In this document: positions 1 to 7,595 of the stretch, piece by piece
Layout: every line of letters begins with the position of its first letter
Numbering within the stretch: position 1 is the first letter of the stretch
NCBI RefSeq assembly: GCF_023715205.1
Contig: NZ_JAMBNR010000002.1
Coordinates: 310,001-374,000 of the forward strand
Reading direction: 5' to 3'
From: Mesobacillus maritimus
Lineage (GTDB): Bacteria; Bacillota; Bacilli; Bacillales; Cytobacillaceae
Length of the DNA stretch: 64,000 nucleotides
Made by a program: the position numbers and the translations under genes
Notes under the pieces: generated by a model
The model's database searches: none
Told to the model about the DNA's origin: nothing
What the model saw: only the letters and a program-made list of their open reading frames with translations

Positions 1-385
1 TTCGTGTTAGTACCGCTTGTTTCCGCATAATCAGGTAAATGATAATCATTGCCGGTGCTAAATATTGTAATAATGTTGCAGCGGCGGCATTACCATGATG
101 AATCGAAGCCATATAAGTGTATTGAACCCCAAGCATTCCGAGTAACCCGAATATAATTAATGGAAAGGCTACCCTTCTCGTTTTCCAAACACTCATGATT
201 TGAGAACGATCTTTGAAAAAGAATTGAACAGTTAAAAGTAGAATGCCAGAGATAAGCAATCTTGTTGTAACAAGCCAATCGACATCAATTGCAAAATCTT
301 GAAAAAGCTTTTGTGAAACCGTGCCACCAATTCCCCAAAATAAAGCTCCTGTAATCACAAGCAGGATTCCTTTTTGTCTATTCAA
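1..385 (-). CDS. EamA/DMT-family transporter, 3' end outside the window
   Basis: An inner-membrane drug/metabolite exporter of the EamA (DUF6) family; the substrate cannot be predicted. Reading the minus strand from a TTG at 385 gives 128 codons that run off the window edge. The start follows an AAGGGGGGAT ribosome binding site. The opening [20 protein letters not shown], with its small-residue-rich first helix, is typical of EamA. Three or four hydrophobic helices follow, with the charged loop [16 protein letters not shown] between them and [16 protein letters not shown] near the visible end. It is divergent from the AraC regulator at 507, which may control it. Family is fairly sure; function is open. 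Confidence 0.8.
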   Translation of the reverse strand, partial: MNRQKGILLVITGALFWGIGGTVSQKLFQDFAIDVDWLVTTRLLISGILLLTVQFFFKDRSQIMSVWKTRRVAFPLIIFGLLGMLGVQYTYMASIHHGNAAAATLLQYLAPAMIIIYLIMRKQAVLTR

Positions 386-506
386 AATTTATCCCCCCTT
401 AAATGCAAAATAGTATTACAATACTTCATATAGTAACGAAATGACCTTTTAAATAATACAAAAATTGAATAAAAAAATAGTACGATATTGAGGTGGAGGT
501 GATTAG

Positions 507-1400
507 ATGCAAATTAAAGATTTTACGATAGATCAAAATTTAAAAGAATTAACGGAACACCGTACAGTCGTGTTACCAATGGCATGTTACGAAACAACAA
601 TTAATCAAAATATCCATGGACATATCCCACTCCACTGGCATGAAGAATTACAGTTTGTTCTGGTACGAAGAGGGGAAGCGGTTTTTCAAATAAATGAAAG
701 GAAAGTGACGGTTCGTGAAGGGGAGGGCCTATATATTAATAGCAGCTGCCTCCATATGGCACAAGAGAAGAATGGTTCAGGCTGTGTCTATATTTGTTTA
801 AATGTTTCTCCCAGTTTCGTTTTATCCCAAGACCTCTTTACAACGTTTGTACTTCCTTATGTTCAAGCAACTAATCTTTCATATTTACACTTAGTTCCAA
901 AAGAGCTTTGGGCAAATAATATTTTGGACTCTATTGTGAAAATCAATCAGTTGTTAAAGGGAAAACCACCTTACTATGAAATCGATATTAGCTTACAGCT
1001 AGCATTGATATGGAAGAACCTAATTATTAATGGTGTCCCATTGGAGTACGAACAGAATGAAATCGTTAAGAATCAACGAATGAGGCAAATGTTAGAATGG
1101 ATCCACACACATTATGCTGAAAAAATTCTGTTAGATGATCTTGCACAGGCTGGCGGTTTAAGTCGTTCGGAATGCTGTCGATATTTCAAACGAATTTTAA
1201 AGAAAACTCCTTTGAATTACGTGACAGATTACCGAATTCAAAAAAGCCTACTTTTGCTACAGCAAACAGAATCCAATGTAACTGATGTTGCCTATAAAGT
1301 AGGATTTAATAGTACAAGCTATTTTATTGAAAAATTCCGAAAGTCAATGAACATGACCCCGTTAGCATACAAAAAAGCCAAATGTGACAGATCTTTGTGA
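507..1400 (+). CDS. AraC-family transcriptional regulator with cupin sensor domain
   Basis: A cytoplasmic DNA-binding regulator, 297 aa. The N-terminal third (about residues 30-105) is a cupin-like fold with HWHEELQFVLVRRGEA and GEGLYINSSCLHM, the effector-binding part. The C-terminal 100 residues form the two helix-turn-helix units, ending in the signature VAYKVGFNSTSYFIEKFRKS. The ATG follows GGTGGAGGTGA with good spacing. It is transcribed divergently from the EamA transporter and shares about 120 bp of promoter region, so local control of that exporter is the simplest guess. The effector is unknown. Just downstream lies a MITE-like repeat. Confidence 0.9.
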   Translation: MQIKDFTIDQNLKELTEHRTVVLPMACYETTINQNIHGHIPLHWHEELQFVLVRRGEAVFQINERKVTVREGEGLYINSSCLHMAQEKNGSGCVYICLNVSPSFVLSQDLFTTFVLPYVQATNLSYLHLVPKELWANNILDSIVKINQLLKGKPPYYEIDISLQLALIWKNLIINGVPLEYEQNEIVKNQRMRQMLEWIHTHYAEKILLDDLAQAGGLSRSECCRYFKRILKKTPLNYVTDYRIQKSLLLLQQTESNVTDVAYKVGFNSTSYFIEKFRKSMNMTPLAYKKAKCDRSL

Positions 1401-1475
1401 GCGGTGAGATTGATTAAAAAGCGTTCCCTTGTCCTAGCATGATGAACCGCCTTTTTTGTTGAAGTCTTTATTGAA

Positions 1476-1657
1476 GTCTCTTTTCTCAAACTTTGTTCTT
1501 TTTAGAGATAAAATGAAAAAAATCAACTGTGTTTTCACTGGAAAGTAACTTAAATCAGGAGAAAAGAGCCAGCAAACTTAGTATGAACGAACAAAAGGGC
1601 TTATTCTGCGTTAAAATCGGCTTTAGGATTTTTACAACAATTTTTACGAAAAGAGCC
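1476..1657. repeat. MITE-like dispersed repeat, copy A
   Basis: About 182 bp with inverted ends: the left end reads TCTCTTTTCTCAAACTTTGTT, the right end is the complement of GGCTCTTTTCGTAAAAATTG. An internal GAGAAAAGAGCC divides it into two halves. The right half contains TTAAAATCGGCTTTAGGATT. Related copies lie at 3774, 12841, 17251 and 28739. A 72-codon open frame across it has no ribosome binding site and is taken as non-coding. Confidence 0.75.
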
Positions 1658-1885
1658 TTATTGAACAAACGATCTAAATTAATGCAACAACCAGATAATA
1701 TTTTTGAATATTATAAAAGTTTGTTATGCTTAAAAAGACTGAATTGAAACGAGGATTTTAAAAAGATGAGAATTCAACAATAGTAAATAGGAATAAATCA
1801 GAAAGAATCAAATTTTGTTCAAGCAAATTCCTATTTGTTATACAAAGCATTAGATGAAAATAGACAGGTTTCAGGGGGAACAGCT

Positions 1886-2917
1886 ATGAACAAAAATTTG
1901 CTAAGTAAGATTACAGAGATTCAAAAGAAAATTGATTTTTCAGGTTCAGTATTGGTTGAAGACAAAGAGAAGGTGTTAGTAGAAAAATCCTTTGGTTACA
2001 GGAATCGTTCGGATCAATTAAAAAATAACCCTGCGACTCGCTTTGGAATAGCATCTGGATGCAAGCTTTTTACGGCCATTGCAGTTTGTCAACTCGTTGA
2101 AAAAGGGAAAATTTCTTTTGATTCAACATTGAGCGATTGTCTTGATATGGAATTTAAACACTTTGATGATAAACTGACTGTGCATCATTTACTAACACAT
2201 ACTTCAGGAATCCCGGATTATTTCGACGAGGATGTAATGGAGGACTTTGAGGAACTTTGGGTGACCACTACCATGTATCATTTAAGAAAGTTAAAAGATT
2301 TCTTACCATTGTTTCAACATGAACATATGAAAAATCAAGTTGGGGAATCCTTCCATTACAACAATGCTGGTTACATTTTATTAGGATTAATTGTTGAACA
2401 AGCAAGTGGAATTGAATTTTCTGACTACGTTCAAGCACATATCTTCAAAAAAGCGAATATGAAGGACTCTGGTTATTTTTCATTTGATTCGCTGCCTTCA
2501 AACACGGCAATAGGCTATATCGATCAACCTGATGGAACTTGGAAAACAAACATCTATTCTTTGCCTGTAAAAGGTGGTTCAGATGGCGGTGCATTCGTAA
2601 CTGCTTCAGATATGGCTAAGCTGTGGAAAGCACTTATGAATCATCAACTTTTAAATGAAAATTATACAAATAAACTTTTATCAACTCATACACATGTGAA
2701 TGAGAGTGGCTTTTATGGTTATGGGATTTGGATCAAGAAAAACACAGAAAACAAGATTCTTAAATATCATGTAATGGGATATGATCCAGGAGTTAGCTTT
2801 CATTCTGCTCATTATCCTGACATATCCATGAATGTTATTGTTTGTTCGAATAAGTGTGATGGAGCGTTTGAGATCATGAAAGGGATTGAAGAAGAACTGA
2901 CAAAAACATTGAAGTAG
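1886..2917 (+). CDS. Serine hydrolase of the beta-lactamase/PBP4* family
   Basis: A penicillin-binding-protein-like serine hydrolase, 343 aa from the ATG after TCAGGGGGA; an ATG 17 codons upstream lacks a ribosome binding site. The class C motifs are visible: SxxK as S57-G-C-K60, YxN as Y158-N-N, and a later KGGSDGG plus HVMGYDPG in place of the KTG box. The HLLTHTSGIPDY segment is typical of the Beta-lactamase (PF00144) fold. No clear signal peptide is seen, so it may act in the cytoplasm or leave by another route. Likely an esterase or peptidase; true beta-lactam resistance is not implied. It stands alone. Confidence 0.85.
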   Translation: MNKNLLSKITEIQKKIDFSGSVLVEDKEKVLVEKSFGYRNRSDQLKNNPATRFGIASGCKLFTAIAVCQLVEKGKISFDSTLSDCLDMEFKHFDDKLTVHHLLTHTSGIPDYFDEDVMEDFEELWVTTTMYHLRKLKDFLPLFQHEHMKNQVGESFHYNNAGYILLGLIVEQASGIEFSDYVQAHIFKKANMKDSGYFSFDSLPSNTAIGYIDQPDGTWKTNIYSLPVKGGSDGGAFVTASDMAKLWKALMNHQLLNENYTNKLLSTHTHVNESGFYGYGIWIKKNTENKILKYHVMGYDPGVSFHSAHYPDISMNVIVCSNKCDGAFEIMKGIEEELTKTLK

Positions 2918-2920
2918 AGA

Positions 2921-2959
2921 AGATTTAGAATTAAGTAGTTCGGTTGTGAAGTAGAAAAC
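2921..2959. repeat. Left arm of a 35-40 bp imperfect inverted repeat
   Basis: The core TAAGTAGTTCGGTT (2932-2945) and its flanks match, in reverse complement, the segment at 4106-4140 (core AACCGAACTACTTA, GTTTTCTAC on the outside). The two arms enclose the DUF1648 gene and MITE copy B. Confidence 0.6.
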
Positions 2960-3265
2960 AAAAAATAACGAGTCTTTTAACAAGCGAATTCGCATAGAAA
3001 TCCGCTAGTTACTTTTTTATTGATATGACAATGGTTACTATAATTTAACATTGAAAATAGCAACAGTCTTATCATAGGTTTTAACAAAAGGAAAACAATT
3101 ATATTTTCCTAAGTCAAATTCGTGTAAAAAACTAGGTCAAAACCTATGCTAAATGTATAACTAATTTTAGGTATATCAGTGGTAAATAATCTTTGTGGTA
3201 TATAAAGATTGTGCAATGGTGTGCTTGAACTAACGGGTCTATTTAAAGGAGGAAAGTCTTAAAAA
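2960..3265. other. Intergenic, no gene seen
   Basis: AT-rich spacer. A weak hairpin near 2980-3018 (AACAAGCG pairing with CGCTAGTT, followed by ACTTTTTT) could end the serine hydrolase transcript. Nothing else is recognisable. Confidence 0.4.
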
Positions 3266-3751
3266 ATGGGGGGGAAGGAAGTGAGAAATAAGCGTTTTAA
3301 AATAACCCTTATGATAATTTCAACTATTATTCTTTGTTATCATATTTTTAAATTATTTTATCTTTGGTCAGAGATTCCATATCAAATTGCAATACATTTT
3401 AGTAGCGAAACGCCAGATAATTGGGGTCCCAAATATATCCTGTTTATCATACCTATTGTAAGTATTTTAAGTTGGTTACTTATTGGTTTATTAGTCAAAA
3501 ATCCAGAAAGATTAAACTATGTTAATCTAACTGAGGCAAATAAGGAAATTCAATTTCTAAGAGCTGAAAGAGTGATGTTACTGATTCAAAACCTTAGTTT
3601 TATATCCTTTATACTAGCTAACGAAGCCTTGCTGAAAAATGCTGTTGGAATGGAGTCTAGTCTGCCTTTCTCAATCGCAATCGTACTTTTGGTTATTTGT
3701 TTTATTGCTCCTGTTTACCTATTAATTTGGGCATCAACATTAAAATACTAG
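3266..3751 (+). CDS. DUF1648-type small membrane protein
   Basis: A 161-aa membrane protein with about four hydrophobic helices (roughly residues 12-32, 52-75, 100-122, 132-155). The loop IPYQIAIHFSSETPDNWGP resembles the IPxHFNxxGxPD motif of DUF1648 (SdpI-related) proteins, which in Bacillus include immunity and signalling proteins; here no function can be assigned. The listed ATG sits 13 nt after AAAGGAGG. A GTG at 3281, preceded by GGGGGGAAGG, is an equally possible start. It lies alone between two arms of an inverted repeat, together with a MITE copy, which may mean acquisition as a unit. Confidence 0.65.
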   Translation: MGGKEVRNKRFKITLMIISTIILCYHIFKLFYLWSEIPYQIAIHFSSETPDNWGPKYILFIIPIVSILSWLLIGLLVKNPERLNYVNLTEANKEIQFLRAERVMLLIQNLSFISFILANEALLKNAVGMESSLPFSIAIVLLVICFIAPVYLLIWASTLKY

Positions 3752-3773
3752 AATTATGACTATTATTGAAATA

Positions 3774-3956
3774 GGCTATTTTCGTAAAAATTGTTGTTAA
3801 AATCCTAAATCCGATTTTAACGCAGGATAAGCCATTTTGTGCGTTTATAATAAGTTTACTGGCTCTTTTCTCCTGATTTAAAGTTGATGTCCAGTGAAAA
3901 CAAAGCTAATTTTTTTCTTTTTATATCTAAAAGCAACAAAGTTTGAGAAAAGAGCC
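3774..3956. repeat. MITE-like dispersed repeat, copy B
   Basis: About 183 bp, in the opposite orientation to copy A. It begins GGCTATTTTCGTAAAAATTG, contains GGCTCTTTTCTCCTGATTTA in the middle and ends in the complement of GGCTCTTTTCTCAAACTTTG. This is the closest match to copy A over its full length. Confidence 0.75.
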
Positions 3957-4105
3957 TTGAAATAAAAACTAAACGGGGGCGTTCGTTTAAGAAAAGGTCA
4001 TTAGATTATAAAAAACGCAGAGGATAAAATGTTAAAACCACTGCGTTTTCTTATTCCGTTGCCTAAATTTATTCGTTTTACCCAGTTCATTCTCTTGTAA
4101 ATTTG

Positions 4106-4140
4106 GTTTTCTACCTCTGAACCGAACTACTTAGATTTAG
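4106..4140. repeat. Right arm of the imperfect inverted repeat
   Basis: Partner of 2921-2959. It is immediately followed by an intrinsic terminator. Confidence 0.6.
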
Positions 4141-4170
4141 AAGAACCCATCCTTTTTGGGTTCTTTTTTT
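4141..4170 (+). terminator. Intrinsic terminator
   Basis: AAGAACCC pairs with GGGTTCTT around an 8-10 nt loop and is followed by seven T. The only upstream plus-strand gene is the DUF1648 gene, some 400 bp away across the MITE. Confidence 0.7.
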
Positions 4171-4523
4171 ATGCAGGTAACCTAATAGATTGTGAATTAC
4201 TCAAGACAAACAAGATCGCTTCCTTTCTATGATAAAACGACCCTGTCCTCCCAAAGACCTAAATGTCTCAATTTTTTTACTCTCCTGTAAAAATTAGGAT
4301 CGTAATATAAATTTTCCATGTATTTTTATAGGAAATAAATCCCGGGTGTATTTACTTTTCCTCTTCTATTTCTCCTACTTTATTCTTTTCATTTATTGAT
4401 GTCATTAGGTTCTATTCACTTTTGGTAAAATTTACAAACTTCAATCTAGTAATAACATTTTATTAACATAGGGAAGGTATGCTTGAACTGTTATACATAA
4501 TCAAATATCGAGGAGGAATTCGA
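4171..4523. other. Intergenic, AT-rich
   Basis: No gene is seen. It presumably carries the promoter of the secreted endonuclease-family gene downstream, but no strong -35/-10 pair stands out. Confidence 0.4.
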
Positions 4524-5441
4524 TTGAAGAAAGTTTTGAAACCCGTATTGTTAGTGATAGCAGGTTTACTAGTTATCCTAAGCGGCTTGTTCCCGGGAAC
4601 TTCATCTGCGTTGGCTGCAGAAAACAAAGACCAAAGGACGGTGGTAGATCTAAAAGCGATGACTTTTAATCTGCGATACAAAAATAACAATGACCCTTCA
4701 CCACATACTTGGGATGAAAGGGTTCCTACTATTAAAAAGCTGATTAACATGGAGAATCCTGATATCATCGGAACACAAGAAGTGTTATATACACAACTAC
4801 AAGATTTAGAAAATACTTTGCCTAAATATGATTGGATTGGTTTAGGTCGTGAAGGTGGGAATCGAGGAGAATACTCTGCGATCTTTTATAAAGAAAAAGA
4901 TTACACTGTACTAGAGTATGATCATTTTTGGTTATCCGATACACCAGAGGTTATTGGTTCAAAAACATGGGGAAACAATATTCCAAGAATGGTTACTTGG
5001 GCTAAGTTTCTTGATAAAAAAAGCAACCAACAGTTCTATTTCGTCAATACACACTTTGATCATCAATCCGACAATGCAAGAGAAAAAAGTGCAGAATTAA
5101 TTGTTGAAGTAACAAATGAATTTGATCCTGAGATACCGGTTATTTTAACAGGCGACTTCAATGCTGCTCCAGATAGTCTTCCGCACCAAATTTTAACAAG
5201 TGATGGAGCATTTGATGATTTATGGGAAACAGCTGAGATAAGAATCAATGAAGACCTAGGAACATTTAATGGTTTTGATGATCCTACTGGTGAAGGTCCT
5301 GACAGACGGATTGACTGGATTCTCGGAAAAGGAAACCTTACAACGAATGAAATTGAAATTGTTAATTATCAGAAGAATGGACAATTTCCAAGTGATCATT
5401 TCCCAGTGATGGCTGACATCACCTTAACTTACAACAAATAA
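4524..5441 (+). CDS. Secreted endonuclease/exonuclease/phosphatase family protein
   Basis: An extracellular metal-dependent phosphodiesterase-type enzyme of the EEP superfamily (DNase I/sphingomyelinase fold), 305 aa. I chose TTG 4524 because AGGAGG lies 8 nt upstream and the product then begins with a proper signal peptide: LKK, a hydrophobic core to about residue 28, and SALAAEN as cleavage site. EEP motifs in order: MTFNLRYKN, DIIGTQEVL (metal-binding Glu), NTHFDH (catalytic His), LTGDFNAAP, and SDHFPVMAD at the C-terminus. It stands alone and has a strong terminator. The substrate (nucleic acid, phospholipid or phosphoinositide) cannot be told from sequence. Confidence 0.9.
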   Translation: MKKVLKPVLLVIAGLLVILSGLFPGTSSALAAENKDQRTVVDLKAMTFNLRYKNNNDPSPHTWDERVPTIKKLINMENPDIIGTQEVLYTQLQDLENTLPKYDWIGLGREGGNRGEYSAIFYKEKDYTVLEYDHFWLSDTPEVIGSKTWGNNIPRMVTWAKFLDKKSNQQFYFVNTHFDHQSDNAREKSAELIVEVTNEFDPEIPVILTGDFNAAPDSLPHQILTSDGAFDDLWETAEIRINEDLGTFNGFDDPTGEGPDRRIDWILGKGNLTTNEIEIVNYQKNGQFPSDHFPVMADITLTYNK

Positions 5442-5454
5442 GAGAGACAAATAT

Positions 5455-5494
5455 GCCAAGACCATTGATAGAGTTCAATGGTCTTGGCTTTTTA
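5455..5494 (+). terminator. Intrinsic terminator
   Basis: GCCAAGACCATTGA pairs perfectly with TCAATGGTCTTGGC, followed by TTTTT. It ends the EEP gene. Confidence 0.9.
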
Positions 5495-5689
5495 ACCTTA
5501 TTTGTTTGGCTTAGAAATAAAGTTCAATCATTGGATGATTTATAAGAAGGTTAAAAATCATGTTTACTATGCAGTGGTTTATCTTGTTCAGCAATCGTGC
5601 GCAATTCATTAATTGGCGCTTACATTGTTCTATTTTATAATGGAAAAGGTTGATGTCATTATGTGAGGCCACATTGGGGGAGATAGAGG

Positions 5690-6157
5690 TTGATAGTAGT
5701 AAGTTCTTGTTTAGCAGGATTAGAGGTTAGATATAACGGCACACATTGTTTGAATCAAAAAATCATGAGACTGATAGAAGCGAAAGAGGCCATTGCTGTA
5801 TGCCCTGAATTACTTGGGGGTTTTTCAACTCCTAGAGAACCTGCTGAAATAATCGGTGGGAATGGCGAAGATGTATTAGATGGAAAAGCAAAAGTAATCG
5901 AAAAATCAGGTAGAGACGTTACGGAACTCTATATTAAGGGCGCTTATCTTACTTTAAAAAAGGCAATTGAAGTAAACGCAACAGTAGTTGTACTGAAAGA
6001 GTATAGCCCATCTTGTGGAAGTTCAATGATATATAATGGTGAATTTATAGGAGAGAAAAAAGCTGGGAATGGAGTGACAGCAGCTTTATTAAAAAGAAAC
6101 GGTATACAAGTAATGTCGGAAAAGCAATTTTCTGATCACTTTGAAGAGATATTATAA
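5690..6157 (+). CDS. DUF523 family protein
   Basis: A 155-aa cytoplasmic protein of the DUF523 family. It starts at a TTG preceded by GGGGGA at 8 nt. The conserved segments are all present: SSCLAGLEVRYNG at the N-terminus, AVCPELLGGFSTPREPAEI, and LKEYSPSCGSSMIYNG. The conserved cysteines (C7, the CPE cysteine and the PSCG cysteine) suggest metal or Fe-S binding, but the biochemical role of the family is not established. In larger relatives the domain is fused to DUF1722; here it is alone. The operon is monocistronic and ends at a bidirectional terminator shared with the Lrp gene. Confidence 0.9.
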   Translation: MIVVSSCLAGLEVRYNGTHCLNQKIMRLIEAKEAIAVCPELLGGFSTPREPAEIIGGNGEDVLDGKAKVIEKSGRDVTELYIKGAYLTLKKAIEVNATVVVLKEYSPSCGSSMIYNGEFIGEKKAGNGVTAALLKRNGIQVMSEKQFSDHFEEIL

Positions 6158-6239
6158 TTTACCTTCAATGAAAGGGCGCAATTCTTTCGTTTGTAAAAGG
6201 AGGGGCTATCCCATTGAAAAAAAGTGATTTGAATAGGAA

Positions 6240-6278
6240 AAAGGCACCCGAGTAGATTGAATCAGGATGCCTTTTTGT
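6240..6278. terminator. Bidirectional terminator between convergent genes
   Basis: AAAGGCACCC pairs with GGATGCCTTT. A T-run follows on both strands, serving the DUF523 gene (plus) and the Lrp/AsnC gene (minus). Confidence 0.6.
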
Positions 6279-6336
6279 CTACCTTTCACAACACCTTTAA
6301 AGTTACAATAAGAAATGAGTCTGACCTCAATTATGA

Positions 6337-6777
6337 TTATTCTTCAACAAAGTCTTTAATAAACGGTTTATATTCCACAACAGAAGATAATTTTATTAAC
6401 GTAGACGGTTCTCCGAAAGGTAGAGTAGCATCAATAAATTCCTCAAGTATTTTCACTGATTCGGTTACAACTTTAACTAAATAACTATATTGGCCTGCTA
6501 ATCGATGGCATTCGACTACGACCGGATGTTCTTTACAAAAGTCTCTGAATTTCTTTCCTTGTTTCGTATCGAATAAAATAAAGGCTGTTACATTTTTATT
6601 GAGCTTTTCAGGATCAATGATGGCCCGATACCCTTTTATGACTTCTTTATCCTCAAGTTTTTTTACTCTTTCGTTTGTTGCCGGAGTGGAAAGGCCAATT
6701 CTCTTTCCTAATTCCGTCATAGATATTCGAGCGTTGTCTTGAAGATGAATAAGAATGCTCTGATCAATTTCGTCCAA
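6337..6777 (-). CDS. Lrp/AsnC-family transcriptional regulator
   Basis: A 146-aa feast/famine regulator. The N-terminal HTH (LDEIDQSILIHLQDNARISM through PATNERVKKLE) is followed by the RAM/AsnC ligand-binding domain with VVECHRLAGQYSYLVKV. TTG 6777 is chosen because GGAGG lies 8 nt upstream; the open frame extends 6 codons further to a GTG with no ribosome binding site. Family members bind amino acids and act as dimers or octamers. It is divergent from the GNAT acetyltransferase at 6951 with about 170 bp between, so that gene is a plausible target besides itself. Confidence 0.92.
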   Translation of the reverse strand: MDEIDQSILIHLQDNARISMTELGKRIGLSTPATNERVKKLEDKEVIKGYRAIIDPEKLNKNVTAFILFDTKQGKKFRDFCKEHPVVVECHRLAGQYSYLVKVVTESVKILEEFIDATLPFGEPSTLIKLSSVVEYKPFIKDFVEE

Positions 6778-6950
6778 GGGTGCCCCCTCCTTCACATTAA
6801 AAAATTAAGTTTATCTTCATATTAAAAGTTTAATAGAAAGGAATTTTATTAAAAAACCTTAAAAATACTATGTATTTAGAATAATATACCATATAAAATA
6901 AGAGTCAATTAAGGAATAGAATTTTTGATCGAATGGGGAGAGGATTACAA

Positions 6951-7397
6951 ATGGAAACTGTTCAAGCTAGCATTGAAGATCTAGATGGGGTATCAAACTT
7001 ATTTAATCTGTATCGTATGTTTTACCAGCAGGTATCAGATTTAGAAAGAGCCAAGACTTACATAAAAGATCGTTTAGAAAACAAGGATTCAATTATATTC
7101 GTTGTGAAAAATCAACAAAAAATTGTAGGATTTACTCAACTTTATCCCACGTTTTCATCCATATCGATGAAAAGGGCATGGATCTTGAATGATTTGTATG
7201 TAGATGCAGAAGCAAGAAAACAAGGAATCGGCGAAATGCTTTTACATAAAGCAAAAGATTTCGCTATTGAAACAGGTGCTAAAAGTATTACGTTGGAAAC
7301 CGCACCAGATAATGACGTTGCTCAAAGATTATATGAAAAAAATGGATACAAAAGAGACTCTCAATTTTATCATTATGAATTAGCTTTAGCAGAATAA
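6951..7397 (+). CDS. GNAT-family N-acetyltransferase
   Basis: A 148-aa acetyl-CoA-dependent acetyltransferase. ATG 6951 is preceded by GGGGAGAGG. The acetyl-CoA binding motif A is clear: LNDLYVDAEARKQGIGEMLL (Q/R-x-x-G-x-G/A), followed by the motif B region TLETAPDNDVAQRLYEKNGY. The substrate is unknown. The gene lies divergent from an Lrp-type regulator, a pairing often seen for amino acid or amine modifying enzymes, so control by it is plausible. A terminator follows. Confidence 0.9.
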   Translation: METVQASIEDLDGVSNLFNLYRMFYQQVSDLERAKTYIKDRLENKDSIIFVVKNQQKIVGFTQLYPTFSSISMKRAWILNDLYVDAEARKQGIGEMLLHKAKDFAIETGAKSITLETAPDNDVAQRLYEKNGYKRDSQFYHYELALAE

Positions 7398-7414
7398 GCT
7401 AAAGAGCCAATCGG

Positions 7415-7449
7415 GCGCCTTTCTTTGCTAAGAAGGCGTTTTTTTTTGT
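7415..7449 (+). terminator. Intrinsic terminator
   Basis: CGCCTT pairs with AAGGCG around a short loop, followed by nine T. It ends the acetyltransferase gene. Confidence 0.8.
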
Positions 7450-7595
7450 TGTCTGAACACATTTCAGCGATTAATAGGATTAGGGGGGAGTGCGGCTTAA
7501 ACGAGTTTCTCGACAAATGTAAACAAAAGTTGAGATTAAATTTATCTTTCATTAGTAAGATCATATTCGAAAGAGATTAAAGGAGGTTTATATTT

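Noticed and set aside
1529-1747. 72-codon open frame
   Set aside because: Lies across MITE copy A, has no ribosome binding site and no recognisable protein features.
1886-2917. Beta-lactam resistance gene
   Set aside because: Only the general serine-hydrolase motifs are present; no signal peptide and no KTG box.
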